Shown: positions 16,707-25,700 of the stretch, piece after piece
Layout: every line of letters starts with the position of its first letter
How positions within the stretch are numbered: the first letter of the stretch is position 1
NCBI GenBank assembly: GCA_024233975.1
Contig: JACKOX010000010.1
Span: 1 to 64,000 of the forward strand
DNA from: Rhodanobacteraceae bacterium
GTDB lineage: Bacteria > Pseudomonadota > Gammaproteobacteria > Xanthomonadales > Xanthomonadaceae
Direction: 5' to 3'
Length of the DNA stretch: 64,000 nucleotides
Program-made: the position numbers and the translations under genes
Notes under the pieces: generated by a model
The model's database searches: none
The model's input: only the letters and a program-made list of their open reading frames with translations
What the model was told of the DNA's origin: nothing

Positions 16707-18785
16707 ATGTCGATGCAGGACTCCGTCGTACGTGTGGTGCTGGTTGAAGACCGGCTGGAAGACGCCGAACAGATCATCAGCATCCTGCGTAATGGCGGTA
16801 TCGCGGTACGCCCCAACCGGCCCGAAAACGAGGAAGAACTGGAGCGCCAGCTTGGCAGCCAGCCGATCGACCTCGTCATGGTCGCGCGCAACTGCCAGGC
16901 GATCCCGCTCAAGGAAGTGCTGTCCGCCGTGGATGCCAGCGGCAAGGACATCCCCGTGCTGGTCACTGACACCGACATCACGGCCGACCAGGTTGTGGAG
17001 ATGTCGCAGCTGGGCGTGCGCGCCATTGCCCTGCGGGATCGTCCGGAGCACATCAAGGTCGTGGTGCAGCAGGAGTTCCAGACCCTGCAGCAGCGTCGCG
17101 CCACCCGCCACCTTGAAGCGGCCCTGCGCGAAAGCGAGCGGCGCTGCGATGCGCTGATCGACTCCTCGCGCGACCCCATCGCCTACGTGCACGAAGGCAT
17201 GCACATCCGTGGCAACCAGGCATACCTGGAAATGTTCGGCTATGAGGAGTTCGAGGAAATCGAAGGCCTGTCGGTGCTCGACATGGTGGCCTCCTCGCAT
17301 GCCGAGGAATTCAAGAACCTGCTGAAGTCCCTGAGCAAGGGCGAGCCACCACCGAAGTCCATGGAGCTGACCGCCCAGCGTTCGGACGGCACCACCTTCG
17401 ACGCGGTGATGGAGTTTGCCCAGGCGACCTACGAAGGCGAGCCCTGCCAGCAGATCGTGTTCCGCCAGCAGATGATCGACGCCGAAATGGCGGCCGAACT
17501 CGACTCGCTGCGCTCGCGCGACCAGATCACCGGCCTGTTCAACCGCTCGCACTTCATGAGCCAGCTGGACGACGCCGTGGCCGAAGCCGCCAAGGGCAGC
17601 AGCAACCAGGGCGTCCTGCTGGTCGATATCGACGGCTATGCCTCGCTGCTGAACAGCATCGGCCTCGGCCATGCCGACCACCTGCTGCGCGCTGCCGGCG
17701 AACGCCTGCAGGGGCTGGCGTCCGAGGGAACCCTCTGCGCACGCTTCAATGACCATGGCTTCGCCGTGCTCTGCCGAGGCGACCATACCCGCACCCACGA
17801 GATCGCCGAAGCGATCCGTGCCGGCTTCCAGTCCAGCGTGCTGGACGTGGACTCGCACTCGCTGAGCCTGACCGTCAGCATCGGCGGCGTGCAGATCGGC
17901 GAGAAGATCGCCAGCACGCAGCAGGTCCTGGCCAAGGCGGGGCAATGCCTGCAGTCGGCCATCGCCCAGGCCGGCAACAAGATCGAGATCTTCGACCCGG
18001 CCGCGCGCGACCGCGCCGAGGAAGAGCGCATCCTGCAGTGGGTGGAGAACATCAAGCGGGCGCTGGACAAGAACGAGTTCGTCCTGCACTACCAGCCGAT
18101 CATCAGCCTGCATGACGACGCCCAAGGCTGCTACGAGTGCCTGCTGCGCATGCGCTCGGAAGGTGGCGAGCTGATCCCACCGATGACCTTCCTGCCGATT
18201 GCCGAAGAGCATGGCCTGATGGAACGCATCGACCGCTGGGTCATCGGCCACGCGATCCGCTGCATCGAGGATGAAACCAAGCGCGGCAAGCAGACCAAGC
18301 TGCTGGTCAAGATCACGCCGCACAGTCTGGCCGACGAGAAGCTGCCGGGACTGATCGCTTCCCAGCTCAAGCGCGTTGGCGCCAGCGGCGACCGCCTGGT
18401 GCTGTCGGTCCCCGAGTCCAAGGTTTTCACCAACCTCAATGAGGCGCAGGAATTCCAGAAGGCCCTGGCCCAGAACGGCGTGGCGCTGTGCCTGGAGCAG
18501 TTCGGCGCCGGCCTCAACTCGATCCAGATGCTGCAGCACATCGATGCCCAGTACCTGAAGCTGGACCGCGCCTTCATGGAGGACCTCGGCAAGAATCCGG
18601 ACAGCCAGGCCAAGGTCCGCGAGCTGTCACAGCAGGCCAAGGATGCCGGCAAGATCACCATTGCCGACTACGTGCAGGATGCGGCCAGCATGACCGTACT
18701 GTTCACCAGCGCGGTCGATCTGGTCGAAGGCGACTTCCTGGCCCCGGCGGGGCCGGAAATGAACTACGAGTTTGGCCAAGGCTGA
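16707..18785 (+). CDS. fimX: FimX-like REC-PAS-GGDEF-EAL protein (degenerate c-di-GMP effector)
   Basis: A 692-residue protein close in length to Pseudomonas FimX (691). Order: REC-like domain without the phospho-Asp context (1-120), PAS (about 145-265), GGDEF (about 270-425), EAL (about 440-685). The GGDEF site reads NDHGF in ARFNDHGFAVL and the EAL site reads ECL in YECLLRM, so both activities should be lost. The EAL domain would act as a c-di-GMP receptor controlling type IV pilus assembly at the pole (known for FimX). No pil genes are nearby. A strong terminator follows. Confidence 0.87.
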   Translation: MSMQDSVVRVVLVEDRLEDAEQIISILRNGGIAVRPNRPENEEELERQLGSQPIDLVMVARNCQAIPLKEVLSAVDASGKDIPVLVTDTDITADQVVEMSQLGVRAIALRDRPEHIKVVVQQEFQTLQQRRATRHLEAALRESERRCDALIDSSRDPIAYVHEGMHIRGNQAYLEMFGYEEFEEIEGLSVLDMVASSHAEEFKNLLKSLSKGEPPPKSMELTAQRSDGTTFDAVMEFAQATYEGEPCQQIVFRQQMIDAEMAAELDSLRSRDQITGLFNRSHFMSQLDDAVAEAAKGSSNQGVLLVDIDGYASLLNSIGLGHADHLLRAAGERLQGLASEGTLCARFNDHGFAVLCRGDHTRTHEIAEAIRAGFQSSVLDVDSHSLSLTVSIGGVQIGEKIASTQQVLAKAGQCLQSAIAQAGNKIEIFDPAARDRAEEERILQWVENIKRALDKNEFVLHYQPIISLHDDAQGCYECLLRMRSEGGELIPPMTFLPIAEEHGLMERIDRWVIGHAIRCIEDETKRGKQTKLLVKITPHSLADEKLPGLIASQLKRVGASGDRLVLSVPESKVFTNLNEAQEFQKALAQNGVALCLEQFGAGLNSIQMLQHIDAQYLKLDRAFMEDLGKNPDSQAKVRELSQQAKDAGKITIADYVQDAASMTVLFTSAVDLVEGDFLAPAGPEMNYEFGQG

Positions 18786-18810
18786 TCCCCGGGTCATCCA
18801 GCCAGCATGA

Positions 18811-18840
18811 AAAAAGGCCACGCAGTTGCGTGGCCTTTTT
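18811..18840. terminator. Bidirectional rho-independent terminator
   Basis: AAAAAGGCCACGCA is followed after two bases by its exact complement TGCGTGGCCTTTTT. The 14-bp stem has A and T tracts at its ends and separates fimX from the convergent htpX. Confidence 0.9.
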
Positions 18841-18874
18841 CTGTCCGGGTTGGCTCCGGAAACCGGGCAGCGGA

Positions 18875-19747
18875 TCAGCCACCCTGCTGCAAGCGCGCGA
18901 TGCGCTCCTGCAGCGGCGGATGGGTCATGAACAGCCGCTTCAGGCCGGTGCCCACCGAGCCGGAAATACCGAATGCCCGCGCCTCGTTGGGCAGCGTACT
19001 GACGCCATAGGTCTGCCCCAGACGCTGCAGCGCCGCCACCATCTTGCCGCGACCGGCAAGCTTGGCACCGCCTGCGTCCGCACGGAATTCACGCCAGCGG
19101 CTGAAGGCATTGACGATGATCGATGCCAGCAGGCCGAAAACCATGTCCAGCACGAACACGATGATGTAATACGCGAAACTGACGCCGTCGCGGTTGTTGC
19201 CGCTGATCCAGGCATCGATCACTCGACCAACGACGCGCGCGAGGAAGATCACGAAGGTGTTCATCACGCCCTGCAGCAGGGCCATGGTCACCATGTCGCC
19301 ATTGGCGACGTGGCTGACTTCGTGACCGAGCACGGCCTCGACCTCGTCCCGATCCATGCCACGCAGCAGGCCGGTGGAAACCGCCACCAGGGCACTGTTG
19401 CGGTTCATGCCGGTAGCGAAGGCATTGAGCTCCGGCGCGTCGTAGACGGCGACTTCCGGCATGCCGATGCCCGCGGCTTCGGCCTGGCGCCGGACCGTGT
19501 TCAACAGCCAGGCCTCGGATTCATTGCGCGGCTGCTCGATCACGACCGCACCGGTGCTGCGTTTGGCGATCCACTTCGACAACGCCAGCGAAACGAAGGC
19601 GCCACCCATGCCGAACACGGCGGCGAACACCAGCAGCGTACCGTTGTTGCCCAGATTGATGCCGAAGGCCTGCAGCACGCTTAGCACGATGCCGACCAGC
19701 ACCAGCACGGCCATGTTGGTCGCCAGGAACAGGAAGACGCGTTTCAT
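18875..19747 (-). CDS. htpX: Membrane protease HtpX
   Basis: A 290-residue M48 metalloprotease. Two N-terminal transmembrane helices (VFLFLATNMAVLVLVGIVL and the next) precede the zinc motif HEVSHVANGD (HExxH), two more hydrophobic helices, and the third zinc ligand Glu in REFRADAGGAKLAG. HtpX degrades misfolded membrane proteins with FtsH. The start at MKRVFLFL matches the family; the frame runs open to 19831 with non-family sequence. Confidence 0.95.
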   Translation of the reverse strand: MKRVFLFLATNMAVLVLVGIVLSVLQAFGINLGNNGTLLVFAAVFGMGGAFVSLALSKWIAKRSTGAVVIEQPRNESEAWLLNTVRRQAEAAGIGMPEVAVYDAPELNAFATGMNRNSALVAVSTGLLRGMDRDEVEAVLGHEVSHVANGDMVTMALLQGVMNTFVIFLARVVGRVIDAWISGNNRDGVSFAYYIIVFVLDMVFGLLASIIVNAFSRWREFRADAGGAKLAGRGKMVAALQRLGQTYGVSTLPNEARAFGISGSVGTGLKRLFMTHPPLQERIARLQQGG

Positions 19748-19949
19748 CGGTTGTCCATCTCCACGGTGGGGAAAGTTGTTGTCCGCCCAAATTGGCAGGC
19801 TGAGTGCTGCGGGACTGTCACGAAGCGGCAACCATGACGTCCTGAATCCTTGAGCGCGCCTTGATGGCTGCGCTTCACGAAATCAGTTTCTGTGGTTTCA
19901 TGGCGGCGTTTTCAAGCCGTCGACACGCCCCTTCATTCCTTTCGTCGCC

Positions 19950-20717
19950 ATGAACCTGACTACCATTTCAACCACATCGGGCCCAGCGCACCTGCTGCTC
20001 GGCTTCCGGCTGTTGATGAGACCCGGGCTGCGCCGATTCGTTCTGCTGCCCTTGCTCGGCAATATCGTTCTGTTCTCACTGGGCTTCACGGCGGGCCTCT
20101 ATGGGCTGGATGTCGCCCTGGACCATTGGCTGGGCGAAAGCCTGCACTGGATTCGCTGGCTGCTGTATCCGGTCCTGGCGCTGTTGTTTCTGGTGATCAG
20201 CTTTTACGGCTTCACCCTGCTGGCCAATCTGCTGCTGGCCCCGTTCAATGGCGTGCTGGCCGCGCGGGTGGAGAAGCTGTTGACCGGCAAGGGGCCGGAC
20301 GACCTCGGTCGCACGCTCTGGGGCGAGGCCTGGTTCACGATCACGCAGGAGTCCAAGCGCATTCTGGTGATCGTGCTGCTGCTGGGCAGCGTGTTCCTGC
20401 TCAGCCTCATTCCCGGCGTCGGCCTGATCGCCGCACCGCTTGGCCTGCTGCTCGGCGGCTGGCTGCTGGCCGCCGACTTCGCCGGCAATGTCATGGGCAA
20501 CTGGGGTTTCGACTTCTCGACGCAGCGGCACTTTCGCGGCCGTCATCGCTGGCCATTCCTCAGCTTCGGCCTGACGGCCATGGGCCTGGCGCTGGTGCCG
20601 GTGGTGAACTTCGCCCTGCTGCCAGCTGCTGTGGCCGGTTCCACCGCGCTATGCATCCGACTCCGCGACGCCGACAGTGCCCGGCACCAGGCAAGGGATG
20701 AATCCGATCCCGCCTGA
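19950..20717 (+). CDS. cysZ: CysZ/EI24-family membrane protein (sulfate transporter CysZ)
   Basis: A 255-residue inner membrane protein with four or more hydrophobic helices and the CysZ pattern: GPAHLLLGFRLLMRPGLRRF at the start, FYGFTLLANLLLAPFNGVLA in the middle, and a C-terminal FGLTAMGLALVPVVNFALLPAAVAG. CysZ imports sulfate for cysteine synthesis in E. coli; no other cys gene is close. The 3' end overlaps gluQ by 20 bp. Confidence 0.88.
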   Translation: MNLTTISTTSGPAHLLLGFRLLMRPGLRRFVLLPLLGNIVLFSLGFTAGLYGLDVALDHWLGESLHWIRWLLYPVLALLFLVISFYGFTLLANLLLAPFNGVLAARVEKLLTGKGPDDLGRTLWGEAWFTITQESKRILVIVLLLGSVFLLSLIPGVGLIAAPLGLLLGGWLLAADFAGNVMGNWGFDFSTQRHFRGRHRWPFLSFGLTAMGLALVPVVNFALLPAAVAGSTALCIRLRDADSARHQARDESDPA

Positions 20718-21573
20718 GCCATACCGCGGTCGCTTCGCGCCCTCGCCGACCGGGGCGCTGCATTTCGGCTCCCTGCTGGCGGCGCTGGGCAGCTGGATAC
20801 GTGCGCGGCAGGCGGACGGCGGATGGCTGGTGCGGATCGAAGACCTTGATCCGCCGCGAACCGTGGCCGGTGCCAGCCTGGCGCAGATCGATACCCTGCG
20901 ACGCTTCGGCATGGAGTCCGACCACAAGCCGCTTTGGCAAAGCGAGCGCGGCGATCATTACCAAACCGTCCTCGACAGCCTGATTGCCGGGGGCCACGCC
21001 TATCCCTGCGCCTGCTCACGCAATGACCTCGCGCCGTTCGACGGCCGGCATCCCCCGCATTGCGTGGCGAGCCAGCCCGAGCGGCCGCCGGCATGGCGCC
21101 TGCGCATGACCGAAACAACCGTCCGGTTCATGGACGCCCTGCAGGGGCCTCAGTCCTTCGCGCTGCAAACTGGCGATGACGTGGTACTGAAACGTACCGA
21201 TGGCCATTTCGCCTACCAGCTCGCCGTGGTGGTCGATGACGCGGCCCAGGGCATTACGGAAGTCGTGCGGGGCGCCGACCTGCTGGCGGAAACGCCACGG
21301 CAGATTCACCTGCAACAGATCCTCGACTATCCGACACCAGCTTACCTGCACCTGCCGCTGCTGCTGGATGCTGAAGGCCGCAAGCTCAGCAAGTCCGAAG
21401 CCGCGATGCCGGTGGATGCCGCGGATCCGCTCCCTGCCCTCCGCGCGGCCATCCGGCTGCTGGGCATCGAGCCGGATGGCGGCAGCGTCGACGACCTGCT
21501 GCGGCATGCGGTTCGCGACACCGACTGGCGGCGATTGGCCGGTATCCGAGCGATCCCCGCACCACCGATCTGA
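20698..21573 (+). CDS. gluQ: Glutamyl-Q tRNA(Asp) synthetase
   Basis: A 291-residue truncated glutamyl-tRNA synthetase paralogue. The HIGH-like motif is in RFAPSPTGALHFGSLLAAL and the KMSKS-like motif is KLSKS. Zinc-site Cys residues are in YPCACSRND. There is no anticodon-binding domain, as expected for GluQ/YadB, which puts glutamate on the queuosine of tRNA(Asp). Starts at 20677 or 20698 are possible; I chose MNPIPPEPYRGRF because the catalytic core begins there. It overlaps cysZ. Confidence 0.92.
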   Translation: MNPIPPEPYRGRFAPSPTGALHFGSLLAALGSWIRARQADGGWLVRIEDLDPPRTVAGASLAQIDTLRRFGMESDHKPLWQSERGDHYQTVLDSLIAGGHAYPCACSRNDLAPFDGRHPPHCVASQPERPPAWRLRMTETTVRFMDALQGPQSFALQTGDDVVLKRTDGHFAYQLAVVVDDAAQGITEVVRGADLLAETPRQIHLQQILDYPTPAYLHLPLLLDAEGRKLSKSEAAMPVDAADPLPALRAAIRLLGIEPDGGSVDDLLRHAVRDTDWRRLAGIRAIPAPPI

Positions 21574-21681
21574 CGACCTGGCGCGACTCCCTGAACCGTG
21601 ACCCTGCACCGCAACAAAGACTGACACGTTGGCTGTGTAGAATCGCGTCACGACTCACACACCATTTTCCGGGAGAGGAAC

Positions 21682-22422
21682 ATGCAGTCACGCATCGCGC
21701 TGGTCACCGGCGGCACCGGCGGCATCGGCACCGCCATCGTCAAGCGTCTGGCCGACATGGGCCACAAGGTCGCCACCAACTATCGCAACGAGGAAAAGGC
21801 GCACGCCTGGCAGGAGCAGATGAAGGCCGCCGGCTACGACGTAACCCTCGTCAAGGGCGACGTAACGTCGCCGGAGCAGGCCGAAGCCATGGTGCGCGAA
21901 GTGGAAGCCAAGCTCGGCCCCATCGACATTCTGGTCAACAACGCCGGCATCACCCGCGACGGCACCTTCCACAAGATGAAGGCCGAGCAGTGGACCGACG
22001 TGATCAACACCAACCTCAACTCGGTGTTCAACGTCACCCGCCCGGTGATCGAGGGCATGCGTGAGCGCAAGTGGGGTCGCGTCATCCAGATCAGCTCTAT
22101 CAACGGCCTCAAGGGCCAGTACGGACAGGCGAACTACGCCGCGGCCAAGGCCGGCATGCATGGCTTCACCATTTCGCTGGCGCGCGAAAACGCCCGCAAT
22201 GGCGTTACCGTCAACACCATCTCGCCCGGCTACATCGCCACCGACATGGTGATGGCCGTGCCCGAGGAGGTTCGCGCCAAGATCGTCGCCGACATCCCCA
22301 CCGGCCGCCTCGGTACGCCGGAGGAAATCGCCTATGGCGTCGGCTTCCTGGCGGACGAACAGGCCAGCTGGATCACCGGCTCCAACCTCGACATCAACGG
22401 CGGCCACCACATGGGCTGGTAA
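21682..22422 (+). CDS. phaB: Acetoacetyl-CoA reductase PhaB (copy 1)
   Basis: A 246-residue short-chain dehydrogenase. The cofactor loop is TGGTGGIG, followed by NNAGITRDGTFHKM, the catalytic Ser in IQISSINGLKGQYGQ and the Tyr/Lys in ANYAAAKAG. This is the PhaB pattern: NADPH reduction of acetoacetyl-CoA to (R)-3-hydroxybutyryl-CoA for PHB. It ends in GGHHMGW. An AGAGG ribosome site is present. It precedes phaR, and a second paralogue lies 1.5 kb on. Confidence 0.93.
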   Translation: MQSRIALVTGGTGGIGTAIVKRLADMGHKVATNYRNEEKAHAWQEQMKAAGYDVTLVKGDVTSPEQAEAMVREVEAKLGPIDILVNNAGITRDGTFHKMKAEQWTDVINTNLNSVFNVTRPVIEGMRERKWGRVIQISSINGLKGQYGQANYAAAKAGMHGFTISLARENARNGVTVNTISPGYIATDMVMAVPEEVRAKIVADIPTGRLGTPEEIAYGVGFLADEQASWITGSNLDINGGHHMGW

Positions 22423-22457
22423 GCCCGGCACCGGTATCCGGGACGGCTCGCCATGCT

Positions 22458-22492
22458 GCCCCGCCGAACAACCGACAGGCATTCGGCGGGGC
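22458..22492 (+). other. Hairpin downstream of phaB
   Basis: An 11-bp perfect inverted repeat, GCCCCGCCGAA and TTCGGCGGGGC, encloses a 13-nt loop 36 bp after phaB. There is no clear T-tract, so it may stabilise the mRNA end or be a weak terminator before phaR. Confidence 0.55.
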
Positions 22493-22595
22493 TATACCCC
22501 CCTAGGTATTCCAGTGACTTGCGCAGCTTGTCGCACTGCGCCATGCTGCGGCTCCGGGCGCGATTTGCTGCGCCGCAAGAACCGAAACGCTGCAC

Positions 22596-23063
22596 ATGGC
22601 AACAAAGCGGATCATCAAGAAATACCCGAACCGTCGTCTCTACGACACCGAGATTTCCAGCTACATCACGCTGGAGGATGTCCGCCAGCTGATCGCCGAT
22701 GACGAGGAGTTCGAGGTCCGCGACGCCAAGAGCGGCGAGGACCTGACCCGTTCGGTGCTGCTGCAGATCATCGCCGAGCACGAGGAACGCGGGCAGCCGA
22801 TCCTGTCGACGCAGCTGTTGAGCCAGATCATCCGCTTCTATGGTGATTCACTGCAGGGCTTCATGGGCAGCTACCTCGACCGCAGCATGCAGCTGTTCCT
22901 CGACCAGCAGAACCAGTTCCGCAGCCAGCTCAACAGCCTGCTTGGGCAGACGCCCTGGACCATGCTCAACCAGCTCACCGAGCAGAACCTGGACATGTGG
23001 AACTCGTTCCAGAAGGGCCTGCTGGAAGCCGTGCCTGGCCGCAAGAAGACGCGCGACGGCTGA
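22596..23063 (+). CDS. phaR: Polyhydroxyalkanoate synthesis regulator/repressor PhaR
   Basis: A 155-residue PhaR. The DNA-binding domain is the conserved N-terminus KRIIKKYPNRRLYDTE, followed by ITLEDVRQLI and the PHB accumulation region (SQIIRFYGDSLQGFMG, LDRSMQLFLDQQ). PhaR binds PHB granules or oligomers and releases its targets, typically phasin and phaR promoters. The C-terminal NMWNSFQ-like segment is short and has no long extension. It sits between two phaB paralogues on the same strand. Confidence 0.93.
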   Translation: MATKRIIKKYPNRRLYDTEISSYITLEDVRQLIADDEEFEVRDAKSGEDLTRSVLLQIIAEHEERGQPILSTQLLSQIIRFYGDSLQGFMGSYLDRSMQLFLDQQNQFRSQLNSLLGQTPWTMLNQLTEQNLDMWNSFQKGLLEAVPGRKKTRDG

Positions 23064-23155
23064 TCGCCTGAAGTCTGCGGCGCCTACAGCCGCCCTACAC
23101 CTCGTTCTTCGCATCGCCGTTCCGGACCGGTGCCAGCCCTGATGGAGACAGCAAC

Positions 23156-23896
23156 ATGACTCAGCGCATCGCCGTGGTCAGCGGCGGCATTGGCGGACTC
23201 GGCACGGCGATCTGTCGCAGCCTCGCCCTCAGCGGCCATCGCGTCATCGCCACCGACCTTGCCGCGCGTGAGGAGCGTATCGCGGCCTTCCGCGCTGAGC
23301 ACGCCGGCAGCGACGTGCATTTCGAACCGGGCGATGTGTCCGATTTCGCGCAGTGCCAGGCGCTGCTGCAGCGCATCGAGGCGACGCACGGACCGGTGGA
23401 TGTACTGGTCAATGCCGCCGGCATCACCCGCGACGTGACGCTGCGCAAGATGGCCGTCGAGCAGTGGCAGGACGTGCTGCGGGTGAACCTCGACGGCGTG
23501 TTCAACCTCTGCCGCAACGTGGTCGATGGCATGTGTTCACGCGGCTATGGCCGCATCGTCAATATTTCTTCGGTGAACGGACAGACCGGACAACTGGGGC
23601 AAACCAACTACTCGGCCGCCAAGGCCGGCATGCACGGTTTCACCATGGCGTTGGCCCGCGAAGTGGCGCGCAAGGGCGTCACCGTCAACAGCGTCTCACC
23701 CGGCTACTGCGAAACTGCCATGGTGATGGCCGTACCGGATGCCGTACGCGAGAAGATCCTTGAACAGGTGCCGGTCGGGCGCCTCGGCCAGCCTTCGGAG
23801 ATTGCCCGCGTGGTGGACTTCCTCTGCGCAGCGGATTCCGGCTTCATCACCGGCGCCAACATCCCGGTGAATGGCGGCCTGTTCATGAGCTTCTAG
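23156..23896 (+). CDS. phaB: Acetoacetyl-CoA reductase PhaB (copy 2)
   Basis: A second 246-residue PhaB, clearly diverged from copy 1. It has VSGGIGGLGTAI at the cofactor loop, NAAGITRDVTLRKM, catalytic NISSVNGQTGQLGQTNY with Tyr and Lys in NYSAAKAG, and an ending of NGGLFMSF. Conservation of the motif NG-x-x-GQ-x-GQ argues that both copies reduce acetoacetyl-CoA. Differences at the cofactor loop may change NADH/NADPH preference (inference). It lies 92 bp after phaR and converges on the MASE1 sensor gene. Confidence 0.88.
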   Translation: MTQRIAVVSGGIGGLGTAICRSLALSGHRVIATDLAAREERIAAFRAEHAGSDVHFEPGDVSDFAQCQALLQRIEATHGPVDVLVNAAGITRDVTLRKMAVEQWQDVLRVNLDGVFNLCRNVVDGMCSRGYGRIVNISSVNGQTGQLGQTNYSAAKAGMHGFTMALAREVARKGVTVNSVSPGYCETAMVMAVPDAVREKILEQVPVGRLGQPSEIARVVDFLCAADSGFITGANIPVNGGLFMSF

Positions 23897-23954
23897 AACG
23901 CGCTGAACGCGGCGATACAGCCTGTATGTCACGCCATCGGGGGCTCTAAGAGCC

Positions 23955-25616
23955 TCAGCCCGACGCCAATCCGGCACTGGCCGCCGTTGACGTCAGTCGT
24001 GCCGGCATCCGCGCCTCGGCGACGGCGAGCTCGCCCTCTTCCCAGCGACGATAGCTGCCATCCGCGCCGCGCACGCGATCACGGATGCCACGGTGTTCCA
24101 GATTGGTATCGCGACGGCGCGTTGCAACGCTGTACGGCGCAACGTCCTTGAGCCGCTGCGACACGCGGAACACCACGCTGTCGGTGCCATCGCCCGGGAC
24201 TTCGATATCCAGCTTGAGGTGGCCGATCTGGCCACTGCGGATCGCATCGGTGATGGCTTCCTGGCACATGCGGAACAACAGCGTGCGCTGGCTCTCCACC
24301 AGGGTTTCCAGCTTCTCGTCGATGACGTAGCTGGTCTCGACGGCGGCTTCCTCCAGCAGGTGTCCGAGCACGCCATCGCGCAGCGCGGCGACAAAACCCT
24401 GTGCCTTTGGCGGTGTCGGCGTCAGCCGGCTGGCCACGCCACGGATGGTGGTGTGCAGGTCACGCACCATCTCGCGCATCGCATCGACGACGGCGAGCAT
24501 TTCCGGATCGCGGGTCTGCCGTGATGCCAGGCCGAGACGAACACCCATCGTGGACATGGACTGACCCAACTCGTCCTGCAGCTCGCCAGCAATCCGCTGC
24601 TGTTCCTCTTCCTGCACACGGACCAGGCGACGGCTCAGCTCGCTCAGTTCATTTGACTGTTCGCGCAGACGATCATTCGCCGTAGACAGGGCGCGTACGT
24701 GCTCGGCCAGCTCCGAATTGCTGTTGCGTATCGAATCGACCGCCGCACCCAGCATCAGCGTTGCTGCGCCGAACACCGCCACGATCAGCTGCATCAGCGC
24801 GCGATCAATGGCGATGTTACCGAACTCACCGATGGCATAGATCCCGAAACTGGTGGCCAGCAGGGCCGCTGCTGCTCCCCGCCAGCCGAAGCGGAACGCC
24901 GTCACCATCATCGGCATCAGCGCTAGGATCAACAGGTAGCCGGAAATGTCCGGCCAGACCCACGCCACCACGGCACACAGCGCCAGCGGTGGCAGGATCG
25001 GCATCAGGTATTCGAGCAGCCACTGGCGCCAGTCGGCCATGCCGCGCAGGTCCGCCAGAACCAGCAGGCCGGGTGCCACGATCAGCATCGAAACGAAGTC
25101 GCCAACGGCCATGCCGACCAGGCGCTCGGGGACATTCCCTTTCGGCAGGATGCCGTCGATGTATTGCTCCAGCGCCAGCAACGGCGCAACCACCGCTGCC
25201 GCCGTAAGGCACATCATCAGCAGGCGCAGCATCGCCGGCGGACTGGATGGCCGCGCGCCATGGCGCCAGAACAGCGCAACAACGGAAGCACCGATCAGCC
25301 AGGGCGGCCCATTGACCATCGCCGCCGCAATCCAGGTCTGGTAGACCAGCTGACCATCCAGATAGAGCCAGAACACGGCCAGGCCTTCGCCGACCAACAG
25401 CCAGGGCCACATGCGCCTCGGCGCCACCAATAGACAGCCGATACGGAGGCCGGCGGGAAGAAACCAGTAGTAACTGGAAATCCCGTAGCCGATGAACCAC
25501 AGCAGCGCGTAAAGCGGCGCCCAGATCCAGGGCTGACGCAGCATCCGCGGCAAGCCACCATCCTGGCGCAGGTCTGGCTGCACCCCGGAAGATGGTTGCG
25601 ATTGCGCTGCTGCCAT
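23955..25616 (-). CDS. MASE1 sensor with HisKA_3-like domain lacking phosphoacceptor His
   Basis: A 553-residue membrane sensor. Residues 25-310 hold about eight hydrophobic helices of the MASE1 type. A coiled coil (NDRLREQSNELSELSRRLVR) leads to a HisKA_3-like region, QRIAGELQDELGQSMSTMG. The NarX/DegS family has ELHDE here; Gln347 (codon CAG) replaces the phosphoacceptor His. The ATPase N-box is CQEAITDAIRSG with Asp for the usual Asn, and no glycine-rich GxGL box is seen near NLEHRGIRDRVRG. It is probably a kinase-dead signalling protein, perhaps a partner of another kinase. It lies between phaB2 and phaC. Confidence 0.8.
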   Translation of the reverse strand: MAAAQSQPSSGVQPDLRQDGGLPRMLRQPWIWAPLYALLWFIGYGISSYYWFLPAGLRIGCLLVAPRRMWPWLLVGEGLAVFWLYLDGQLVYQTWIAAAMVNGPPWLIGASVVALFWRHGARPSSPPAMLRLLMMCLTAAAVVAPLLALEQYIDGILPKGNVPERLVGMAVGDFVSMLIVAPGLLVLADLRGMADWRQWLLEYLMPILPPLALCAVVAWVWPDISGYLLILALMPMMVTAFRFGWRGAAAALLATSFGIYAIGEFGNIAIDRALMQLIVAVFGAATLMLGAAVDSIRNSNSELAEHVRALSTANDRLREQSNELSELSRRLVRVQEEEQQRIAGELQDELGQSMSTMGVRLGLASRQTRDPEMLAVVDAMREMVRDLHTTIRGVASRLTPTPPKAQGFVAALRDGVLGHLLEEAAVETSYVIDEKLETLVESQRTLLFRMCQEAITDAIRSGQIGHLKLDIEVPGDGTDSVVFRVSQRLKDVAPYSVATRRRDTNLEHRGIRDRVRGADGSYRRWEEGELAVAEARMPARLTSTAASAGLASG

Positions 25617-25700
25617 AGTGCGCCCCGTGACTGATCGCAGGCATCATCCCATGCCTGCCGCCGTGACGCTAACCCGCGCCTGCCCCGCGTAACTTGCCGC

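Noticed and set aside
16377..18539. 720-codon reverse-strand open frame over fimX
   Set aside because: It is the antisense shadow of a GC-rich gene; its translation is low-complexity in His, Gln and Asp with no domain, and fimX is clearly coding.
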